From NCBI GenBank assembly GCA_030834365.1, contig JAURFJ010000032.1, positions 1 through 12,656 on the forward strand: DNA of 12,656 nt, written 5' to 3'. This document shows positions 1 through 5,697 of this stretch, in pieces; position 1 is the stretch's first letter, and each line of letters starts with the position of its first letter. The stretch comes from Flavobacteriaceae bacterium (GTDB lineage Bacteria; Bacteroidota; Bacteroidia; Flavobacteriales; Flavobacteriaceae). The position numbers were made by a program, and so were the translations under genes. The notes under the pieces were generated by a model, which was not told the origin of the DNA, made no database searches, and was given only the letters and a program-made list of their open reading frames with translations.

Positions 1-72
1 GGCCACCGCTAGTGCCGTTTTTCCGCTTGCCGTTGGTCCCTCTATTGAAATAATCAGATTATTAGCGCTCAA
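1..72 (-). CDS. miaA: tRNA dimethylallyltransferase MiaA, N-terminal fragment (cut by window edge)
   Basis: Only the first 24 codons are present; the gene continues beyond the left edge. They read M-S-A-N-N-L-I-I-S-I-E then the P-loop GPTASGKT (residues 12-19) and ALAVA. GPTASGKT-A-L is the hallmark N-terminus of MiaA, which transfers a dimethylallyl group to A37 of tRNAs reading UNN codons. The frame has no ATG after its upstream stop at 96-94; the best start is TTG at 72-70, overlapping the last codons of the exonuclease gene by 11 bases (an alternative CTG lies at 57). This is the last visible gene of the minus-strand operon. Other P-loop kinases are possible in principle from so short a piece, but the motif fits MiaA best. 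Confidence 0.75.
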   Translation of the reverse strand, partial: MSANNLIISIEGPTASGKTALAVA

Positions 73-1141
73 GGATTTTGTATTTCTGTTGCTTTAGGTG
101 GTAGGCGATTAGGCTAGAATAAAATAGATCTTTTGAAATGGGTGTCAACCGATTTTTTAACACTTCGTCTTTAGCGATCTGATAATTCAAATCGGTATAT
201 CCATAGGCTATTAGTACGCCTTTTTGAAGCTGTAAAACCGCAGATTCGCCTGCTGTGCGACCCTTATCTATGATCAACCCAGATAGCGTCTCTATTTCAG
301 TGAAAGGGGAGAGGGTATCTATGTGAAATCGGATCAAGGGTTTTAGCAGTTTTTGATAGTGATACACTTTAACTAGCCCCATTAAATGGCTCGGACATTC
401 CTCAAAATCGAGCTGTTTTACCGCTTTAAAAAGAGGCTTTTCGGCGTATGTATTGGCCGAAAGAAGTGTGCTAATGGTTGACTTTAGTGTTGGGGTATAT
501 CCGCAATAAATCAACTTTTCTTTCTTTCCAAAGAGTTTAAATACTGCGGGTGATGGTGCTGCATTTCTGACTAGCTCAAGGTGGGAGGGCAGTGTATCTG
601 ATTCGTCTTTAGAGCGAATCAATACTTTCTCGGCAATTCCAACCACGTCACGCTCCTTAAGAATCTTTAGCAACGAAAGCGTGGCCTCGGCGTCTCCTAA
701 AGCTCTATGGCGATCACTAATTGGTATACCCAGACTTTTCGCTAGTTTGTCTAGCTTGAAGCTACTGTGATCGGTGAGAATCTGCTTGGCGAACTCTACC
801 GTGCATAAAGTTGAGGCCCTAAACTCGTAGCCTAATCGCGCAAATTCTTCTTTGAGAATCCGGTAGTCAAATTGAGTGTTATGCGCAACGAGCACTGCAT
901 TTTCGGTAATCTCAATAATGCGCTTGGCGATCTCATAAAATTTTGGAGCGCTTCGAACCATCTTTTCACTAATGCCGGTAAGTGAAGTTACAAACGGTTG
1001 AATAGGTCTCTCGGGATTAACTAGGCTATGAAATTGATCCACCAGGCGATGTCCGTCAAATCTAAGAATTGCAATGTCTATTATAGCCTCCTCATCGATT
1101 TTACCTCCGGTACTTTCTATATCTATTACGGCGTAACGCAC
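62..1141 (-). CDS. DnaQ-type DEDDh 3'-5' exonuclease with degenerate GIY-YIG half
   Basis: 359 residues, GTG start (the only start in frame after the stop shared with yggS). Residues 1-160 are an RNase T/DnaQ exonuclease domain: Asp7 and Glu9 in VIDIESTGG, Asp92 in AHNTQFD, His145 and Asp150 in HRALGDAEA complete the DEDDh metal-binding set, so this half should be active on DNA or RNA 3' ends. Residues about 194-275 align by eye with the UvrC-like GIY-YIG nuclease domain of flavobacterial homologues (KLIYCGYTPTLKSTIS resembles VIYIGKxxNLKKRV), but the catalytic residues are not conserved. Residues 285-359 (GLIIDKGRTAGESAVLQL and following) match the conserved C-terminus of that family. Homologues as I recall are about 450-460 residues and carry a Cys-rich segment before this end; it is missing here. 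Likely DNA repair or proofreading-related; the exact substrate is unknown. Lies 15 bases after yggS. Confidence 0.88.
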   Translation of the reverse strand: MRYAVIDIESTGGKIDEEAIIDIAILRFDGHRLVDQFHSLVNPERPIQPFVTSLTGISEKMVRSAPKFYEIAKRIIEITENAVLVAHNTQFDYRILKEEFARLGYEFRASTLCTVEFAKQILTDHSSFKLDKLAKSLGIPISDRHRALGDAEATLSLLKILKERDVVGIAEKVLIRSKDESDTLPSHLELVRNAAPSPAVFKLFGKKEKLIYCGYTPTLKSTISTLLSANTYAEKPLFKAVKQLDFEECPSHLMGLVKVYHYQKLLKPLIRFHIDTLSPFTEIETLSGLIIDKGRTAGESAVLQLQKGVLIAYGYTDLNYQIAKDEVLKNRLTPISKDLFYSSLIAYHLKQQKYKILER

Positions 1142-1156
1142 GGTGCTTTCTTTAAA

Positions 1157-1801
1157 CTATCTATGACCAAAAATAGCACTTCCAATACGGATCATGTTGC
1201 TCCCGTGCTTTAGGGCTATAGTGTAGTCTGAGCTCATTCCAGACGACAACACTGAGGGTTGGTCTAAACGCCCATAAACACGTTGGTATAACTTATGTAA
1301 ATACGCAAACTCGTCTGCCAATTGCTGTGAATCAGGCGTAAAGGTGGCCATTCCCATTAATCCTTTAAAGTGAATGTGTGAATACGCAGACTTTTCTTGG
1401 AGTATTGACTCAAGCTCTTGTTCGTCTAAACCAAACTTACTGTCTTCAGTGGCTATGTGTATTTGCAGCAATACAGCCACAGTTCGATTAATCTTTTGAG
1501 CTTGCTTTTGGATCTCATCCAAAAGTCGTTTAGAATCAACAGAATGAATGAGGTGAACAAAATCAATGATGTACTTCACTTTGTTTCGCTGCAGATGCCC
1601 AATCATATGCCAACGAATATCTTTCGGTAGTGCCTGGTGTTTAGCGGCCATTTCTTGAACCTTGTTTTCTCCAAAGTCTCGGTGTCCGGCCGCATAAGCC
1701 TCAAGAATGAGTGCGTTAGGTTTGGTTTTTGAGACGGCTATGAGCTGAACCTCGTTTGATAACTCATTTTGAATTTTGGCTATAGAAGAAGCTACACTCA
1801 T
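1157..1801 (-). CDS. yggS: YggS/PROSC family PLP homeostasis protein
   Basis: 214 residues, close to the usual 220-230 for the family. It is the single-domain TIM-barrel pyridoxal-phosphate carrier that buffers free PLP and keeps amino/keto acid pools balanced; no enzymatic reaction is established. Diagnostic features: Lys25 in IAVSKTKP (the PLP Schiff-base lysine), FGENKVQE (43-50), WHMIGHLQRNK (64-74), HSVDS (86-90), SSGMSSDY (186-193, phosphate-binding) and the terminal RIGSAIFG (205-212). The start ATG overlaps the stop of the DUF1015 gene (ATGA), implying translational coupling. It is the third gene of the minus-strand operon. Identification is secure. Confidence 0.97.
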   Translation of the reverse strand: MSVASSIAKIQNELSNEVQLIAVSKTKPNALILEAYAAGHRDFGENKVQEMAAKHQALPKDIRWHMIGHLQRNKVKYIIDFVHLIHSVDSKRLLDEIQKQAQKINRTVAVLLQIHIATEDSKFGLDEQELESILQEKSAYSHIHFKGLMGMATFTPDSQQLADEFAYLHKLYQRVYGRLDQPSVLSSGMSSDYTIALKHGSNMIRIGSAIFGHR

Positions 1802-2910
1802 GCAATGGGATAAATTAATAGACCGGTCAGTAGTTTAGGTTCAATATAAGTAGATTTTGCAGCCATAGGAATTTCGCTCTCTGCCGCTTGCTTCAAGTCG
1901 TAAACAGTATAGGCTTTTGGTCTTAATAGAAGGGCTGTTACTGAGTCCGATGTAGACGTTGCTTGAGGTAAATTGTTTAGACAGTGTTCTAAGTCGGCTA
2001 AGCTTGCGTTTTTATGAAGTCTGATCAGGTAATTATCATGATTGATTTGAAGCGAGTGCTCTTCGCTGGTTACTTCAAGATCACAATGTTCAAAGGAGGC
2101 GTACGAATTTAACCGTTTCAGGCATTCTTGGGCACTAAAAGATACCGTAAACGGTTTTGCTACAGCTTTAATGTTAAGATCGTCTTCGGCGATAAAGAAG
2201 CTCATAAAATAGGCAAGGTCTGCATCCCCTTGAACTTCATACTTGCTATTAGCGTAGTGCAGTGATGATTCGATGCGGTGGTGTCCGTCTACAATATAGG
2301 TGCTTTTATTAGACTCAATAAGTGACTGAATCTCTTCTATGTGTTTAGGGTCGGTAAGTTGCCAAAGCTGATGAACTTCTTGATCTACAGTGAGATCAAC
2401 AGATGGTGGGCTTGACGCCGTGAAGCTGCAACACCACGATTTGAATCGGTCTTTGTTGTCAGAAAAGGCAAGTACTACCGGATCTGCATGAATGCCTACC
2501 TCGTCTAGGTATACGGCTAGCGTATCTCTGCGCGCAGCCTTGGTTTGCTCATGCCGTTTTACCGTCTGATTGACGTAAGCTGAAATAGGGGTGATGCCAA
2601 CAACTCCGGTAGCATTTATGCGGGCGCTTTTTATCTGGTAAATCCATAAGGATTCTTGGCTTAGCTCGCGGTAAACGCCTGAAAAAAGCTGGTCAAATAA
2701 ACGTTCGCGCACCAACGCAAATCGCTCTTTTAGGTCAAGCTCACTGCTAGAATGAATACTCGGAGCTAGAACCTGAAGAAACGAATACGGATTGCTACTG
2801 AGTTCTTCCTCGATAGCGTCTGAACTGTATGAGTCAATGTGCTTGATAGGAACACGGCCGCAATGAGCATTAGAAGCGATCCACCCTTTGAAAGGTCGAA
2901 TAAGCGTCAT
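1798..2910 (-). CDS. DUF1015 family protein
   Basis: 370 residues, somewhat shorter than the roughly 400-420 usual for DUF1015. Family signatures seen: the N-terminal proline-rich opening (LIRPFKGW), IYQI at 90-93 followed by GVVGITPISAYV, the KRHEQT motif at 118-123, and IVDGHHRIESSLHYA around 206-220. DUF1015 proteins are cytosolic, widespread and of unestablished biochemical role. The VDGHHR motif resembles the one in ParB/sulfiredoxin-fold free serine kinases (SerK, SbnI), and in Bacteroidota DUF1015 genes often lie beside serC and serA, so a link to serine metabolism is a reasonable inference but not shown. Here the partners are a Gfo/Idh oxidoreductase upstream and yggS downstream, both with ATGA overlaps. 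No signal peptide or membrane segment is visible. Confidence 0.9.
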   Translation of the reverse strand: MTLIRPFKGWIASNAHCGRVPIKHIDSYSSDAIEEELSSNPYSFLQVLAPSIHSSSELDLKERFALVRERLFDQLFSGVYRELSQESLWIYQIKSARINATGVVGITPISAYVNQTVKRHEQTKAARRDTLAVYLDEVGIHADPVVLAFSDNKDRFKSWCCSFTASSPPSVDLTVDQEVHQLWQLTDPKHIEEIQSLIESNKSTYIVDGHHRIESSLHYANSKYEVQGDADLAYFMSFFIAEDDLNIKAVAKPFTVSFSAQECLKRLNSYASFEHCDLEVTSEEHSLQINHDNYLIRLHKNASLADLEHCLNNLPQATSTSDSVTALLLRPKAYTVYDLKQAAESEIPMAAKSTYIEPKLLTGLLIYPIA

Positions 2911-3881
2911 GAGGTCTTTTCTTCGAGCTGATTAATGATTTCTTGAGCAATAGATAACGCTCGCCTTCCATCTTCAAAGCTGACAATAGGGGGCTGTTTC
3001 TTACTAATCGCAGCTGCAAAGTTTTTGTGTTCTTCTTCTATAGCGTTGGTCAATGTAATAGAGGGAGACTCAAAATAAATCTGCTTCAATTGACCCTCGG
3101 CCGTTGGTAATAAGAGATCAAACTCTCCTGGATTTTCGGGGGCATCTTTCATCCGAACGATTTCGGTTTTTTTATCCAACAAATCGATGGTAACGTAGGC
3201 ATCCTTTTGAAAACAACGCAACTTGCGCATATTCTTGAGAGAAATGCGGCTTGCGGTTAAGTTGGCCACACACGAATCTTCAAATTCAATACGTGCCGTA
3301 GCGATGTCAACAGATTGGCTAATGACGGCGGTGCCGTTGGCATCAATGCGCTTTATGGGCGATGTGTTGCATTGTAGTACCAAATCAATGTCGTGAATCA
3401 TCAGATCGAGTACAACAGAAACGTCAGTGCCTCTAGGATTAAATTCGGCGAGTCGATGTACCTCTATAAACTTGGGTTGATTTAAGTGCGGTAAAGCGGC
3501 AACAAAGGCCGGATTGAATCGCTCTACGTGTCCTACTTGAGCCACACGATTATTCTCTGCAGCTAGTTCTACTAAACGAGCGGCCTGTTCGGGGTGTTCA
3601 CAGATAGGCTTCTCAACGAAAACATGAAGGTTGTGTTTTAAGGCGGCCAGTGCATAATCAAAATGATAGAGCGTAGGTGTGATAATAAACAGACCTTCAA
3701 CCTCGTTCATCAGCGCCTCCGCTTGGTCGAAATAGGTGTATCCTAATTCAGCAGCTAATTGTTTTGAAGCTTCTTGATTTAAATCAAAAAAACCAACCAG
3801 CTCAAAGTGCTCTGAGGCATTCAGAAGTTTTAGGTGGATTTTTCCTAGGTGCCCAGCACCAAAAACTCCAACGCGAATCAT
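2907..3881 (-). CDS. Gfo/Idh/MocA family NAD(P)-dependent oxidoreductase
   Basis: 324 residues, normal length. The N-terminal Rossmann fold begins at residue 2 (RVGVFGAGHLGKIH, with Gly8, Gly10, Gly13 in the dinucleotide loop); the family EKP motif is at 90-92 (FVEKPICEHPEQA), followed by GHVERFNPAF (117-126). The C-terminal alpha/beta domain carries DLMIHDIDLV (159-168) with His163 in the usual catalytic position. Such enzymes oxidise or reduce hydroxyl groups on sugars, inositols or related substrates; this subgroup (HVERFNP plus MIHDIDL) resembles UDP-N-acetylglucosamine 3-dehydrogenase-like and other uncharacterised members, but substrate cannot be read from sequence. It is the first gene of the five-gene minus-strand operon; an exact TAnnTTTG element lies just upstream, and its stop overlaps the DUF1015 start. 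Confidence 0.92.
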   Translation of the reverse strand: MIRVGVFGAGHLGKIHLKLLNASEHFELVGFFDLNQEASKQLAAELGYTYFDQAEALMNEVEGLFIITPTLYHFDYALAALKHNLHVFVEKPICEHPEQAARLVELAAENNRVAQVGHVERFNPAFVAALPHLNQPKFIEVHRLAEFNPRGTDVSVVLDLMIHDIDLVLQCNTSPIKRIDANGTAVISQSVDIATARIEFEDSCVANLTASRISLKNMRKLRCFQKDAYVTIDLLDKKTEIVRMKDAPENPGEFDLLLPTAEGQLKQIYFESPSITLTNAIEEEHKNFAAAISKKQPPIVSFEDGRRALSIAQEIINQLEEKTS

Positions 3882-3897
3882 AAGCGGATAATTTCGG

Positions 3898-3905
3898 CAA
3901 AGTTA
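3898..3905 (-). promoter_or_regulatory. Candidate -7 element for the Gfo/Idh-DUF1015-yggS operon
   Basis: On the minus strand this reads TAACTTTG, an exact match to the Bacteroidota TAnnTTTG element, ending 16 bases before the ATG at 3881. That places transcription start around 3892 with a leader of about ten bases. No clear TTG/TTTG -33 element is seen at the expected distance, so the call rests on the -7 element and its position. Confidence 0.5.
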
Positions 3906-3918
3906 AGCAGAAGCGCTG

Positions 3919-3926
3919 TAATTTAG
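3919..3926 (+). promoter_or_regulatory. Weak candidate -7 element for pcm
   Basis: TAATTTAG matches TAnnTTTG at all but one defined position and lies 16 bases before the GTG start of pcm. The upstream -33 region offers only TTTC near 3892-3895. The 61-bp gap between the divergent genes must hold both promoters, and this is the best plus-strand candidate. Confidence 0.28.
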
Positions 3927-3942
3927 AGCTGATTTATTAGAG

Positions 3943-4599
3943 GTGCGAAACGATTCACTACGACATAAGGGGCTCAGAAATCAGCTTGCACAGCAATTGA
4001 GCGAACGAGGCATTCAGAGTGCGCATGTGCTTGAGGCCATCAGAGTCATCCCTAGGCATTTATTTTTAGACAAAACCCTCGAAGCCCATGCCTATGAAGA
4101 TCGAGCCTTTCCGATAGGTGCAGAGCAAACTATTTCGCATCCGTATACCGTGGCTTTTCAAACTGAACTGCTCGAGGTTCGATCGGGTATGAAGGTTTTA
4201 GAAATAGGAACAGGCAGCGGCTACCAATCAGCAGTGTTAAGTTTTTTGGGTGCAGAAGTATTTACGGTTGAAAGACAACTAGAGCTTTTTCGAAAGGCCG
4301 AGGTGTTCTTTAGAACCTTCCAGTGGAAACCTAAGCTCATACACTATTCTGATGGCTGCAAAGGTCTTTCAAAATATGCTCCTTATGACCGAATTGTAGT
4401 CACCGCAGGGGCCAAGGAGATACCTAATGCATTATTGGCTCAGTTATCTATTGGGGGCATATTGGTGATTCCGGTAGGAGAAAATCAGCAAAAGATGACC
4501 GTTTTAGAGCGTAAAGGGGCCAAAGAGTTTCACAAAACGACCTATGGAGACTTTCAATTTGTACCTCTCTTGAATAGCACGGAAGGTTTAGTGCGCTAA
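3943..4599 (+). CDS. pcm: Protein-L-isoaspartate O-methyltransferase
   Basis: 218 residues, typical size. The enzyme uses S-adenosylmethionine to methylate L-isoaspartyl residues formed in ageing proteins, starting their repair in the cytosol. Seen: the N-terminal helix (LRNQLAQQLSERGI, VLEAIRVIPRHLF), the family motif YEDRAFPIG..EQTISHPYTVA (51-71), SAM motif I VLEIGTGSGYQSA (85-97), acidic motif TVE (108-110), YDRIVVTAGA in motif II and GGILVIPVGENQQ in motif III. The GTG at 3943 is the only start codon in frame after the stop at 3919. It is divergent from the Gfo/Idh operon and convergent with smpB with only 2 bases between stops; pcm next to smpB is a recurring arrangement in Bacteroidota as I recall. 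Confidence 0.95.
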   Translation: MRNDSLRHKGLRNQLAQQLSERGIQSAHVLEAIRVIPRHLFLDKTLEAHAYEDRAFPIGAEQTISHPYTVAFQTELLEVRSGMKVLEIGTGSGYQSAVLSFLGAEVFTVERQLELFRKAEVFFRTFQWKPKLIHYSDGCKGLSKYAPYDRIVVTAGAKEIPNALLAQLSIGGILVIPVGENQQKMTVLERKGAKEFHKTTYGDFQFVPLLNSTEGLVR

Positions 4600-4601
4600 T
4601 G

Positions 4602-5063
4602 TTACTTGTTGTGCTGTTTTTTAATGCGGTCGAGATCGCGCTGATTTTCTCGGTCTTTTAAGGTCTCGCGCTTATCGAAATTCTTTTTACCCTTGGCAAG
4701 GGCAATTTCTATTTTTGCTTTGCCTGTTGCATTGATGAAAAGTGAGAGCGGAACAATCGCCATTCCCTTTTGAGATACCTCTCGGAACAGTTTCTGCAAC
4801 TCCCGTTTTTTTAATAGCAACTTTCTGGATGCCTTTGGAAGGTGATTGTTGTAGGTTCCGTGGGAGTAGGGGTCTATGTGCATGTTCACAACGAAGAGCT
4901 CTCCTTGATCGTTAAACTCGCAAAAACTCTCAGTTATTCGGGCTTTATTTGCACGTATAGATTTTATCTCGGTTCCGGCAAGAACAATTCCGGCCACATA
5001 GGTGTCGATCAATTCGAAGTCAAACCGAGCCCGTTTATTCTTGATGTTTACCGTTGCTTTCAT
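4602..5063 (-). CDS. smpB: SsrA-binding protein SmpB
   Basis: 153 residues, normal length. SmpB binds tmRNA and brings it to stalled ribosomes for trans-translation. Seen: N-terminal NKRARFDFELIDTYVAGIVL, the conserved GTEIKSIR (30-37), beta-barrel segment with MHIDPYSHGTY (61-71), HLPKASRKLLLKKRE (74-88), and the C-terminal basic tail LAKGKKNFDKRETLKDRE (122-139), which inserts in the decoding channel. ATG start 8 bases after the tetR stop, so probably co-transcribed with tetR and perhaps clpB. The tmRNA gene itself is not in the window. Stop codon faces that of pcm, leaving no room for a bidirectional terminator. Confidence 0.97.
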   Translation of the reverse strand: MKATVNIKNKRARFDFELIDTYVAGIVLAGTEIKSIRANKARITESFCEFNDQGELFVVNMHIDPYSHGTYNNHLPKASRKLLLKKRELQKLFREVSQKGMAIVPLSLFINATGKAKIEIALAKGKKNFDKRETLKDRENQRDLDRIKKQHNK

Positions 5064-5071
5064 GATCTGAT

Positions 5072-5665
5072 TTAAGAACGCGTGCTGCTTTCAAATAGGT
5101 ACTCTAAGTAAGACGCGGTATTTCTTAAATACTTCATGTCGTTGGTTATAAGTGATTGACTTACACCACCTTGAATTAAAGCGAATAGCTGCTTCGCAAA
5201 TACGGTTTCGGGTATGCCTAAATAAATTTCTTGACTTTCAACGCCTCGTTTTAAGGTGCTAGTCAAGTAGCTTTCGATGCGGTGTATTGCTTCATTTACC
5301 CGCAAGAGCAGCTGAGAAGAATTGTAGTTGCTTTGAATACCAAAACTGATGAGCGGACACGAACCCAATTCTGAAATGAGTTGATCGTATGCGCGGTAGA
5401 ATGCAAAGAAAGACCGCATACACGCTTTTGGAGGATCATCGGCACTAAGCGCCTTTAGAATAGGCTGTTCAACTTTAGAAAAACTGTACTCAAAACAGGC
5501 TTCTGCCAGTGCTGTTTTGTCTTTGAAGTTGCCGTAAATGGCTCCTTTTGTCAATCCGGTTGCTTTGGTGAGCATGCTTAGACTCGTACCTTCATAGCCG
5601 TGCTTTAAAAAAAGCACGGCTGAGGTTTCTACTATAAATGAAGCGGTGTTCTTGGAAGTCGACAT
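5072..5665 (-). CDS. TetR/AcrR family transcriptional regulator
   Basis: 197 residues, typical of TetR repressors. The N-terminal DNA-binding domain covers about residues 6-54: helix 1 (FIVETSAVLFLKHGYEGTS), then the helix-turn-helix LSMLTKATGLTKGAIYGNFKDK with the usual GAIYGNF..K signature. The C-terminal part is helical and ligand-binding and gives no hint of the inducer; CPLISFGIQ around 102-110 resembles the 'GCPL' stretch of several AcrR-like regulators. It lies 32 bases after clpB and 8 before smpB on the same strand; the gap from clpB contains TATTTTG, one base short of TAnnTTTG, so a private promoter is possible. The target is unknown: self-regulation of this cluster is an inference. 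A perfect inverted repeat lies within codons 15-24. Confidence 0.93.
   Translation of the reverse strand: MSTSKNTASFIVETSAVLFLKHGYEGTSLSMLTKATGLTKGAIYGNFKDKTALAEACFEYSFSKVEQPILKALSADDPPKACMRSFFAFYRAYDQLISELGSCPLISFGIQSNYNSSQLLLRVNEAIHRIESYLTSTLKRGVESQEIYLGIPETVFAKQLFALIQGGVSQSLITNDMKYLRNTASYLEYLFESSTRS
5596..5621 (-). repeat. Perfect 11-bp inverted repeat inside tetR
   Basis: AGCCGTGCTTT at 5596-5606 is followed by AAAA and by its exact reverse complement AAAGCACGGCT at 5611-5621. In the tetR mRNA this forms a strong 11-bp stem with a UUUU loop over codons 15-24 (SAVLFLKHGY, helix 1). It could be an mRNA hairpin near the start of translation or a repressor-binding palindrome. It also contains a T-run of seven in the mRNA sense. 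Confidence 0.85.
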
Positions 5666-5697
5666 GGCTCTTAAATGCCCTACGAAATTACAAAATA

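Noticed and set aside
5596..5621. Programmed -1 frameshift at T-TTT-TTA in tetR
   Set aside because: The zero-frame protein is a complete TetR regulator and the -1 frame stops within five codons, so no useful product results.
5596..5621. Intrinsic terminator in tetR
   Set aside because: The stem is not followed by a T-run on either strand; the T-run lies in the loop and stem.
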